Source: JAFALX01 sp036378495 (lineage in GTDB: Bacteria > Chloroflexota > Dormibacteria > Aeolococcales > Aeolococcaceae). From it: a stretch of 11,642 bases of DNA. The stretch spans positions 1-11,642 of the forward strand of contig DASUWI010000075.1 in assembly GCA_036378495.1 (NCBI GenBank). The letters run 5' to 3'. The notes under the pieces are model-generated. The model had not been told where the DNA came from. It worked only from the letters and a program-made list of their open reading frames with translations, and did no database searches. The position numbers and the translations under genes were made by a program. Shown here piece by piece: positions 1-5,677 of this stretch. The first letter of the stretch is position 1; the number at the start of each line of letters is the position of its first letter.

Positions 1-140
1 TGGGGACGTCGACCGGCGTACCGACTGTGGGTTCCGGTGGCTCGGCGGGCGTCGGTGCGTTACTTCTGGCGACGGGCGCCGTTCTAGCTGGCACCGCGCT
101 CGTCGGGCGTCACGTTGTTCGTCACCGTCGCAGACGGTAA
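1..140 (+). CDS. C-terminal end of an exported, C-terminally anchored surface protein (partial)
   Basis: The gene enters from the left edge. The frame starting at base 3 reads 45 codons to a TAA at 138-140. The visible tail has a Gly/Ser/Thr-rich stretch containing VPTVGSGG, then about 20 hydrophobic residues (core ALLLATGAVLAGTALVG), then a basic end (RHVVRHRRRR). This motif, helix and positive-tail order is that of a C-terminal membrane anchor or sortase-type sorting signal. VPTVG lacks the threonine of LPxTG, so sortase cleavage is doubtful and simple membrane anchoring is possible. The tail closely resembles the end of the next protein downstream (GxSTxVPxxGxxGG, hydrophobic core, Arg/His end), so the two are probably tandem paralogues. 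The function of the missing ectodomain cannot be seen. Confidence 0.7.
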   Translation, partial: GTSTGVPTVGSGGSAGVGALLLATGAVLAGTALVGRHVVRHRRRR

Positions 141-184
141 TCACGCAAGAGCTGTCCGAGGGGGACACAAGGGGGGTAGTCGTC

Positions 185-817
185 ATGAGGGGTTGGTCTT
201 CCAAGAGCTGGTGGCTTGTTCCGGGTGCCGTCGCGCTTGCAGGCGCGTGCACCGTGGGCGCCGCCGCGACCGCAGCTGCAGCCACATTCACGTTCACCTT
301 CGGGTCGGGGACGCCGATACCCACCTCGCCATTTCATGTGGCGGTGGGGGACGTGATCACGCTGACCCTGCCGCCGGCGCCGCCGGCGCCGTCGGGCTTC
401 CACTACAACGGGTCCGGCACGCTGTCGGCCACGTCCTCTGACGGTGCGGTTCTCGCCCCTGCCGGGGCCGGCACCGAGGCCGACGGCAGCGGGTTCGCCA
501 GCTTCAAGGCGGCGCACAGCGGCACCGCGAAGGTCAGCTTCGACGAGGCCAGCGCATGCCCGGTGCCGAACACCAGCACCACGCCAACGCCGACCGCGAG
601 TCCGGCACAGACCCCTCAGGCGGCGGTTTGCTCGGCGAGCGGTGGCTCCTTCACGGTCATCGTCGACGCCGCGGTGCAGGGAGTGAGCACGACGGTCCCG
701 GCGACGGGCGCCTCAGGCGGTTTCGGCGCAGGCCTCTGGCTCGTCGTCGCCGGCGCCGCCGCGTCGTGCGCGGCGCTCATCCGGGTCCGCCCCGCTCGAC
801 ACCACCGCATTCGGTAA
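185..817 (+). CDS. Exported surface protein with C-terminal VPATG-type anchor
   Basis: A 210-residue protein of unknown role, built for the cell surface. Residues 1-33 look like a signal peptide: basic start, hydrophobic core around 11-22, Ala-rich end. Residues 34-125 (TFTFTFGSG onward) are rich in Thr, Gly and Phe and look like a beta-sandwich. A Thr/Pro linker (about 129-145, TPTPTASPAQTPQ) is flanked by Cys124 and Cys149, which could form a disulphide across it. At the C-terminus come VPATG (171-175), a hydrophobic helix (about 180-199) and an Arg/His-rich end, the layout of a sorting signal or membrane anchor. The ATG is preceded by a G-run (171-176) at Shine-Dalgarno distance. Its last 105 bases, which encode the anchor, are antisense to the end of the downstream methyltransferase gene. 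The domain family is not recognised. Confidence 0.78.
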   Translation: MRGWSSKSWWLVPGAVALAGACTVGAAATAAAATFTFTFGSGTPIPTSPFHVAVGDVITLTLPPAPPAPSGFHYNGSGTLSATSSDGAVLAPAGAGTEADGSGFASFKAAHSGTAKVSFDEASACPVPNTSTTPTPTASPAQTPQAAVCSASGGSFTVIVDAAVQGVSTTVPATGASGGFGAGLWLVVAGAAASCAALIRVRPARHHRIR

Positions 818-1645
818 GCGGCGCGCCATCACGGCGATCGCGTCGCGGCTTTCGTCGATCAACAGGTAACGCCGGCGCAGCTCCTCCGCCGCTGCGCCGG
901 CCGTTCCGCTGCCCGCACACCAGTCGATGACAAGGTCGCCCGCGCGCGATGACGCGGTGACGATGCGCCGCAGGATCGCGAGCGGCTTCTGGGTGGGATA
1001 GCCGGTTCGTTCGCGCGACGCGGTGGGCACGATGGTGTTCCACCAGACGTCGGTAGGCAGCTTGCCCAGGGCGGCCCGCTCCGGCGTCTGCAGCTGCGGC
1101 GCCATGTAGGGGACTCGATCGACCTCGTCGGTGCTGAAGTGGTACGCGTCCGGGTCGCGCACGTAGACGAGGATGACGTCGTGCTTCGCCGCCCAGCGGC
1201 GTGACGACCTGCCCCCATAGTCATAGGCCCACACGATCTCGTTGAGAAAGCACGCGCGCCCGAAGATCTCGTCGAGCAGCACCTTGCAGTAGTGCGATTC
1301 GCGCGGATCGACGTGCAGGTAGAGCGTGCCGTGCTGCGCGAGGACACGGCGGGACTCCTCGAGCCGGGGGCGCAACCAGGCGATGTAATCGTCGAACTGG
1401 TCGGCGTAGCCCGCGGCTCGCTCCACCTCGGCGGAGTACCGCCGGCCCGCAAACCCACGGCGGTTCCCATCGGCGTCGGCGTGGACGCGGGTGGATATGC
1501 GCTCGCGCGCCGCGCCGGTGTTGAACGGAGGGTCGGCATAGACGAGCCCGGCGCAGCCGTCCGGAAGCGTCCGCAAGATCCGCAGCGCCTCGCCGTGCAC
1601 GATGCGGCCGCGTGCACTCGCGTTGCGCTCGTACCCGGCTGGCAT
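713..1645 (-). CDS. Solitary beta-class DNA methyltransferase (N6_N4_Mtase family)
   Basis: A 310-residue S-adenosylmethionine-dependent DNA base methyltransferase of the PF01555 type. The catalytic motif IV is DPPF at residues 38-41 (within YADPPFN). The AdoMet-binding motif I, WCAGSGT, is at 242-248, preceded by TQKP at 218-221. The order IV, recognition region, I defines the beta class. DPPF rather than SPPY favours N6-adenine methylation, but this is inference. Residues about 130-215, including KHDVILVY, are the likely target-recognition part. The ATG at 1645 was chosen because the homologous core starts just after it; the frame stays open to 1966, but that part runs antisense through the maoC gene. 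Residues 277-310 form a polar Arg/Asp/Glu-rich tail beyond the usual fold, and this tail is the part overlapping the convergent surface-protein gene. No restriction endonuclease is visible nearby, so it may be an orphan regulatory methylase. Confidence 0.88.
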   Translation of the reverse strand: MPAGYERNASARGRIVHGEALRILRTLPDGCAGLVYADPPFNTGAARERISTRVHADADGNRRGFAGRRYSAEVERAAGYADQFDDYIAWLRPRLEESRRVLAQHGTLYLHVDPRESHYCKVLLDEIFGRACFLNEIVWAYDYGGRSSRRWAAKHDVILVYVRDPDAYHFSTDEVDRVPYMAPQLQTPERAALGKLPTDVWWNTIVPTASRERTGYPTQKPLAILRRIVTASSRAGDLVIDWCAGSGTAGAAAEELRRRYLLIDESRDAIAVMARRLPNAVVSSGADPDERRARRGGAGDDEPEACAETA

Positions 1646-1672
1646 CGTCGCACCGTAGAGTAGGGCGCAGCC
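1646..1672. promoter_or_regulatory. 27-bp divergent start region with overlapping -10-like hexamers
   Basis: Only 27 bases separate the start codons of the methyltransferase (-) and maoC (+). On the plus strand TAGAGT (1656-1661) fits the TANNNT -10 pattern and lies 11 bases before the maoC ATG. On the minus strand TACTCT (1663-1658) also fits and lies 12 bases before the methylase ATG. The two hexamers share four bases, so the promoters would compete. AGGG at 1662-1665 is a possible weak ribosome-binding site for maoC. No clear -35 hexamers are seen, so this is a motif-based guess. Confidence 0.35.
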
Positions 1673-2170
1673 ATGCAGTTCGGACGGTATTTCGAGGAGT
1701 TCGAGGTCGGCGCCACCTACAAGCACTGGCCGGGCAAGACCATCACCGAGTACGACGACCATCTCTTCTGTCTTCTGACGATGAACCACCACCCGCTGCA
1801 CATCGACGCGCACTACGCCGAGACGCACACGCAGTTCGGGCGCAACGTCGTGGTGGGCAACCTCGTCTACAGCCTCGCGCTGGGGATGAGCGTCGCCGAC
1901 ATCAGCGGCAAGGCGATCGCCAACCTCGAGGTGGAGTCGCTGAAGCACGAGCACCCGACGTTCCACGGCGACACGATCTACGCGGAGACCACAGTGCTCG
2001 ACAAGCGTGCGTCGTCGAGCAAGGACGACCGCGGGGTGGTGACGGTGGAAACTCGTGCCCTCAACCAGCGCGGCGAGCGCGTCTGCGTGTTCCGGCGCAA
2101 GGTGCTGGTGCCGCGGCGGAGTGCCGGTGAGCTGCAGCCGGCCGACGTCGTCCCCGAGCCCGCTCAGTAG
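1673..2170 (+). CDS. MaoC-family (hotdog) enoyl-CoA hydratase/dehydratase
   Basis: A 165-residue single-hotdog protein of the MaoC dehydratase family, which hydrates or dehydrates enoyl-CoA-type thioesters. The start (RYFEEFEVGATYKHWPGKTI) and the block TMNHHPLHIDAHYAE (residues 36-50) are characteristic of a MaoC subgroup that includes mesaconyl-CoA hydratase-like proteins. FGRNVVVGNLVYSLALG (55-71) and PTFHGDTIYAE (95-105) follow in the usual order. In the classical hydratase-2 motif GDxNPLH the catalytic Asp aligns with Asn38 here, while His43 is kept, so the exact reaction is uncertain. The ATG has a nearby AGGG. The stop lies 7 bases before folP, so it probably heads the folate operon, though no metabolic link to folate is obvious. 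Confidence 0.85.
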   Translation: MQFGRYFEEFEVGATYKHWPGKTITEYDDHLFCLLTMNHHPLHIDAHYAETHTQFGRNVVVGNLVYSLALGMSVADISGKAIANLEVESLKHEHPTFHGDTIYAETTVLDKRASSSKDDRGVVTVETRALNQRGERVCVFRRKVLVPRRSAGELQPADVVPEPAQ

Positions 2171-2177
2171 CCGGCCG

Positions 2178-3422
2178 ATGATCGCCCCGGCCCTGAGCGA
2201 GCGTGCGGCGGCTCGCTACAACGTGCGGCTGCTGCTCAGCAGCAACGCGGACGTTCTCCGCGATGAGGTGGTGCGGCTTGGCGTCGGCACGCACCGCCTC
2301 ACCGTTGTGGCCAGCCACGCCGCGATGGAAGCGCTCGCCCTCGAGAATCTGGACGAGCAGCAGGTCTTCGCGCTGCATCACGCCGTCGACACGAGCGGTG
2401 GCGCGCTGCTCACCGACGCCACCCGGCAGCGCGCCATCGTGGTCATGCCGCTGCTCACCGCCGCCGAGCTCAACGGCCGCCTCGCCGAAGCCGGGCCCGC
2501 CGGCGCGGAGCTCGGCGCAGCCGTGGCGCGCGCTCTGGTGGCGAGGGGTGCGCCGCCCGTGCCGGTGCAGACGGGCGCACACCGCCTCGAGTTCGGCCGC
2601 CGCACGCTGGTCATGGGCGTGATCAACGTGACCCCGGACTCCTTCTCCGGCGACGGCGTGTACGACGACCCGGAGGCCGCGGTCACGCGCGGCGAAGCCA
2701 TGATCGCGGCCGGCGCGGACATCATCGACGTGGGCGGTGAGAGCACACGCCCCAACTCGACGCTGGTCACCCCCGACGAGGAGTTGCGCCGCGTCATCCC
2801 GGTGATCGAGCGCCTGACGAGCGCATCGACGGCCCCGGTGAGCATCGACACGCGCAAGGCGACCGTGGCTGCGGCGGCGCTGCAGGCGGGCGCCAGCATC
2901 GTCAACGACGTCTGGGGGCTGCGCGGGGACGCGGACATGGCCACGGTCGTGGCCGCGCATCCTGCGAGCGCGCTGATCGTGATGCACAACCAGCGCGGCA
3001 CCGAGTACACGAACCTGTTGAGCGACGTCTGCCGCGGCTTGCGCGAGAGCGTCGCCGTCGCGGCCGAGGCGGGGATCGCCGCCGACCGTCTGATCATCGA
3101 TCCTGGGTTCGGCTTCGCCAAGACGCCGGCGCACAACCTCGAGCTCGTGCGGCGGCTCGGCGAGCTGCGCGCCATCGGACGCCCGGTGCTGGTGGGGCTC
3201 TCGCGGAAGTCGACGATCGGCGCGCTGACCGGGGGAGCGCCGGCGGATCAGCGCGTCGAGGGGAGCCTCGCCCTCGCCGCGCTCGCCGTCAGTGCCGGCG
3301 CCGACATCGTCCGGACGCACGACGTCGCGGCCACGGTCCGGTCCACCCGGGTGGCCGACGCCGTGGTCCGCGGAACGCCCGAGCACATCCTCGCCCTGCC
3401 GCCTCCAGGGCCGACGGGCTGA
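2178..3422 (+). CDS. folP: Dihydropteroate synthase with N-terminal extra domain
   Basis: Condenses 6-hydroxymethyl-7,8-dihydropterin diphosphate with p-aminobenzoate to give dihydropteroate, in cytoplasmic folate synthesis. The protein has 414 residues, about 130 more than a minimal DHPS. The catalytic TIM barrel covers about 140-400 and shows all family signatures: MGVINVTPDSFSGDG (146-160), DVGGESTRP (184-192), SIDTRK (222-227), NDVWG (243-247), MHNQRG (269-274), DPGFGFAKT (308-316), GLSRKS (340-345), RVEGSL (359-364) and RTHDV (379-383). Residues about 14-125 (YNVRLLLSS to ALVARG) form the extra domain seen in many Firmicutes and Chloroflexi-type FolP proteins. The ATG at 2178 fits that architecture; the frame is open further upstream, but only antiparallel to no other support and inside maoC. 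It sits 7 bases after maoC and 5 before folK. Confidence 0.95.
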   Translation: MIAPALSERAAARYNVRLLLSSNADVLRDEVVRLGVGTHRLTVVASHAAMEALALENLDEQQVFALHHAVDTSGGALLTDATRQRAIVVMPLLTAAELNGRLAEAGPAGAELGAAVARALVARGAPPVPVQTGAHRLEFGRRTLVMGVINVTPDSFSGDGVYDDPEAAVTRGEAMIAAGADIIDVGGESTRPNSTLVTPDEELRRVIPVIERLTSASTAPVSIDTRKATVAAAALQAGASIVNDVWGLRGDADMATVVAAHPASALIVMHNQRGTEYTNLLSDVCRGLRESVAVAAEAGIAADRLIIDPGFGFAKTPAHNLELVRRLGELRAIGRPVLVGLSRKSTIGALTGGAPADQRVEGSLALAALAVSAGADIVRTHDVAATVRSTRVADAVVRGTPEHILALPPPGPTG

Positions 3423-3427
3423 GGCCG

Positions 3428-3877
3428 GTGCCCGAGCCCGAGTCAACCGACGTCGCCTGGATCGCGTTGGGAGCGAATCTCGGCCATCGGGGGAGGGCCC
3501 TGGCCCGATTGCGCGAGGAGCTGCAGCGCCAGAACCTCGTCATCGAGGCGGCATCCACCGAGATCCTCACGCGGCCGATCGGCGTCCGCCATCAGCCCGA
3601 TTTCCACAACCAGGTGATCCGGGTGCGCAGCCGCGACCCGCTGCCGCCCGAGGCGTGGCTGCGAATCGTCACGCAGGCGGAGGTAGCCGCCGGCCGGCGT
3701 GCCACGTATCGCTGGGGCCCGCGCCGCGCCGACGCCGACGTCCTGCTGCTCGGCTCCCGAGGCGAGATCACAGCGAACCGGCCGGACCTCGTCGTTCCCC
3801 ATCCTCGCCTTCGCGAACGCCCATTTCTTCTGCGCCTGCTCGGCGAATTGGGAATGTCGCCGAAGGGGAAGGCCTAG
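3428..3877 (+). CDS. folK: 2-amino-4-hydroxy-6-hydroxymethyldihydropteridine pyrophosphokinase (HPPK)
   Basis: Transfers pyrophosphate from ATP to 6-hydroxymethyl-7,8-dihydropterin, making the substrate of FolP. The 149-residue length is normal. Visible family motifs are IALGANLGHR (12-21), RPIGVRHQPDFHNQV (49-63), the magnesium-binding block WGPRRADADVLLLG (96-109) with Asp102 and Asp104 matching the two conserved metal ligands, and VVPHPRLRERPFLL (122-135). The start is GTG at 3428, with the GAGG at 3421-3424 overlapping the folP stop only 3 bases upstream, a short spacing. No in-frame ATG is nearby. The final TAG lies inside a CTAG that also provides the stop codon of the convergent gene. 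folB, which often lies between folP and folK, is not present. Confidence 0.94.
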   Translation: MPEPESTDVAWIALGANLGHRGRALARLREELQRQNLVIEAASTEILTRPIGVRHQPDFHNQVIRVRSRDPLPPEAWLRIVTQAEVAAGRRATYRWGPRRADADVLLLGSRGEITANRPDLVVPHPRLRERPFLLRLLGELGMSPKGKA

Positions 3878-4527
3878 ATCGGCAGCCGGTCGGCCAGCTG
3901 TGGCACAAGCCGCAGCGCAGAGTCGATCTGGCGCGCGATCAGGCCAAGGTCAGGCTTCTTCTCGAAGTCGAGGAACCAGGAGTGCTCGGCGGTGAACTTC
4001 TCCACCAACGTCGTTGTCCCCAGCACCGCGATGCCGACGTGCACGCTTGGTCGGTCCTCCTCGGAAAAGGCCTTGCCTATCAACGACTGCACCGTGTCGA
4101 TCCACGACGCCACCTCATCCATCTCGTGCAGCTCGTAGCCGCCGTCACCGAGCACGAACTCGGCCTCGACGTCGACGAACGGCTGCGGCGTCAGCTGCTG
4201 ATGCGGGCAGTCCTGCGCCTCCTCGTCGTCGTGGTACAGCTCGCAGTCGGCGCCCGGCCCGTACGCGGAGATGAACGTCAGCAGGGCATCCCAGGTGAAG
4301 CTGAGATGCACGTGGTAGCGCGACGGTGGATCCGCCGCCAGCCGGATGGTGCACTCGAAGCGGCGTTCGCCGAGGCCGGGTTCGACGTGATGACGCACAT
4401 CTTCGATGCTGAGCCCGGCGGAGTCGACGGCCTCCAGCAGGTCGGACGCGAACTCCTCATACGAGGGGAACGCAGCTCGCTCGGCTGCAGCGTCGGGGTC
4501 CGGCTGTCCGCTCGAGGGGACCGCCAT
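3874..4527 (-). CDS. Hypothetical soluble protein with acidic Cys/His segment
   Basis: A 217-residue protein that I do not recognise. It has no signal peptide or membrane helix. Residues 20-45 are helical and acidic (YEEFASDLLEAVDSAGLSIEDV); 55-90 alternate like beta strands (FECTIRLA, YHVHLSFTW). A segment at 95-109 has Cys95, His99, Cys107 and His109 among many acidic residues, which could bind a metal, though this is only spacing-based. The C-terminal part contains WIDTVQSLIG and VHVGIAVLGTTTLVEKF, suggesting a compact alpha/beta fold. The ATG overlaps the stop of the upstream membrane-protein gene in the sequence TGATG, so translation is probably coupled. The stop is shared with folK in CTAG. 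The composition looks like real coding sequence, with hydrophobic residues in regular patterns. Confidence 0.75.
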   Translation of the reverse strand: MAVPSSGQPDPDAAAERAAFPSYEEFASDLLEAVDSAGLSIEDVRHHVEPGLGERRFECTIRLAADPPSRYHVHLSFTWDALLTFISAYGPGADCELYHDDEEAQDCPHQQLTPQPFVDVEAEFVLGDGGYELHEMDEVASWIDTVQSLIGKAFSEEDRPSVHVGIAVLGTTTLVEKFTAEHSWFLDFEKKPDLGLIARQIDSALRLVPQLADRLPI

Positions 4528-4796
4528 CAGCGGCCGGCCACCACGCGGTAGAGGCGCCGGATGCCCAGGCGGACCAGGTTCAGCACCAGCACGCCGGCGA
4601 ACGCCAGCGTGAGCCCCACGACGAGCGGCGCCTCGAGCCCCGGGGTGGAGTACGTGTAGACGGCGAGGAACCCGGCCAGGAACAGCCCGAGGGCGACCAG
4701 GGCCAGGATGAGGACGCTGAACGCGAGGATCGGGTCGAGCCCTCTGGTCCGTTCCGGGACGGCCTCGCGCGGGCGGAGCATCGGGGGGGTGGGCAC
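4527..4796 (-). CDS. Small two-helix membrane protein
   Basis: An 89-residue protein of unknown function. Residues 1-20 are polar and basic. Two hydrophobic helices are clear at about 23-47 (FSVLILALVALGLFLAGFLA) and 57-78 (PLVVGLTLAFAGVLVLNLV), joined by a short loop, and the protein ends in a basic tail (RRLYRVVAGR). By the positive-inside rule both ends would be cytoplasmic. The start is GTG at 4796, supported by TAGACT exactly 6 bases upstream; an alternative is ATG at 4781, which lacks a good ribosome-binding site. It is the first gene of a two-gene unit with the hypothetical protein downstream (TGATG overlap), which may be its partner. Confidence 0.75.
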   Translation of the reverse strand: MPTPPMLRPREAVPERTRGLDPILAFSVLILALVALGLFLAGFLAVYTYSTPGLEAPLVVGLTLAFAGVLVLNLVRLGIRRLYRVVAGR

Positions 4797-4802
4797 GAGC
4801 GG

Positions 4803-4808
4803 AGTCTA
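4803..4808 (-). promoter_or_regulatory. Putative -10 hexamer for leaderless transcription
   Basis: On the minus strand TAGACT (TANNNT pattern) is followed by the six bases CCGCTC and then the GTG at 4796. This spacing puts the transcript start at or next to the start codon, as in the leaderless promoters common in actinobacteria, Deinococcus and related high-GC bacteria. No Shine-Dalgarno sequence lies in the usual window and no strong -35 is visible. Confidence 0.45.
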
Positions 4809-4836
4809 CCTGCGGGATGCTCCGCCTCCAGCGACG

Positions 4837-4848
4837 AGCGGCGCCGCT
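4837..4848. repeat. Perfect 12-bp palindrome at the end of the response-regulator gene
   Basis: AGCGGCGCCGCT reads the same on both strands and overlaps the TAG stop (4849-4847, minus). In RNA only a small hairpin with a tight loop is possible, and no T-run follows, so it is not a canonical intrinsic terminator. It could act as a weak transcription or mRNA-end signal, or be chance in GC-rich DNA. Confidence 0.4.
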
Positions 4849-5572
4849 AGGCGCTGGCGACCGGCCTCACCGCGGCGAAGCGGTAGCCGATCCCGGGCAC
4901 AGCCAGGAGGTATCGCGGCTGCGCAGGGTCGGGCTCGATCTTCCGGCGCAGGTTGCGCACGTGCACGTCGATCACGCGCGTTTCGATGGGATGCTCGTAG
5001 CCCCACACCGAGCTGAGAATGCGCTCGCGCGACAGCGCGCGTCCCGCGTTCGTCGCCAGGTAGGCGAGGAGATCGAACTCCGTATGCGTCAGCAGCACAT
5101 CCTGTCCCTCGCGCACAACGCGCCGCTCCGCGGTGTCGATGACGAGGTCACGAAAGATGAGTCGGGAGTCGTCGAAGTCGCCATCTGCGCGTGTTTCCTT
5201 GGCTTTGCGCAGTTGGGTGGCGATGCGCGCGAGCAGCTCTCGTGGCCGGAACGGCTTGTTGATGTAGTCGTCGGCGCCGATCTCCAACCCCAGCACGACG
5301 TCGATCTCCTCACTCTTGGCGCTGAGGATGACGACCGGGATGCGATGGCCTGCGGATCGGATGTCGCGGCAGACGTCGAACCCCGACTGATCCGGCAGCA
5401 TCAGGTCGAGCAGGACGATGTCCGGCCGAAAACTGTCGATCCTGGCCAGTACGGTGGCGCCGCGCTCGGACTCCTCGACCGCATATCCCTCACTCTCGCA
5501 CGTGAGCCGGACGGCCTTGCGGATGAGGGCGTCGTCATCGACCACGAGAACCCTTGCCTGTTGCCCGTCCAC
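4847..5572 (-). CDS. OmpR/PhoB-family response regulator
   Basis: A 241-residue DNA-binding response regulator. The receiver domain (about 7-120) has the acidic pocket VVDDDA (Asp12, Asp13), the phospho-acceptor Asp56 in LLDLMLP, Ser84 in ILSAK and Lys106 in NKPF. The winged-helix effector domain (about 138-235) shows LTHTEFDLLAYLATNAGRAL, the recognition-helix segment VIDVHVRNLRRKI and the end PGIGYRF, typical of the OmpR/PhoB class. The start is GTG at 5572, with GAGGA four bases upstream. No histidine kinase gene is in the window, so this is an orphan regulator here. It is transcribed away from the DUF4388 gene across a 105-bp region and may bind there to control both genes. Targets cannot be told from the sequence. 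Confidence 0.96.
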   Translation of the reverse strand: MDGQQARVLVVDDDALIRKAVRLTCESEGYAVEESERGATVLARIDSFRPDIVLLDLMLPDQSGFDVCRDIRSAGHRIPVVILSAKSEEIDVVLGLEIGADDYINKPFRPRELLARIATQLRKAKETRADGDFDDSRLIFRDLVIDTAERRVVREGQDVLLTHTEFDLLAYLATNAGRALSRERILSSVWGYEHPIETRVIDVHVRNLRRKIEPDPAQPRYLLAVPGIGYRFAAVRPVASA

Positions 5573-5677
5573 TCTGTCCTCGCAGCGCTACCCCTGTTGG
5601 GATTATTGCCAAATCCAGATCACCGCGGCGGCGGATTGCTATTATGCGGGCGTATTCTCGACTGCTGACCCCTAGGC
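5573..5677. promoter_or_regulatory. Divergent promoter region between response regulator and DUF4388 gene
   Basis: This is the most AT-rich stretch of the window. TATTAT (5640-5645) fits a -10 for the rightward gene, and CATAAT (5646-5641, minus strand) almost fits TATAAT for the regulator. A second AT-rich patch at 5601-5614 holds a small inverted repeat, GGATT (5600-5604) and AATCC (5612-5616) with a 7-base spacer, which could be an operator half-site pair. No convincing -35 hexamers were found at 16-18 bp spacing, so the exact start sites are not assigned. Confidence 0.5.

Noticed and set aside
1292..1663. Plus-strand open frame opposite the methyltransferase
   Set aside because: No recognisable motifs, and the opposite strand carries intact catalytic motifs in the right order.
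1646..1966. N-terminal extension of the methyltransferase to an upstream start
   Set aside because: The extra 107 residues lie antisense to the conserved maoC coding region and have no similarity to methylases; the core begins just after the ATG at 1645.
2055..2177. N-terminal extension of FolP into maoC
   Set aside because: Ser/Arg/Cys-rich shadow of the maoC 3' end; the known extra domain starts near the ATG at 2178.
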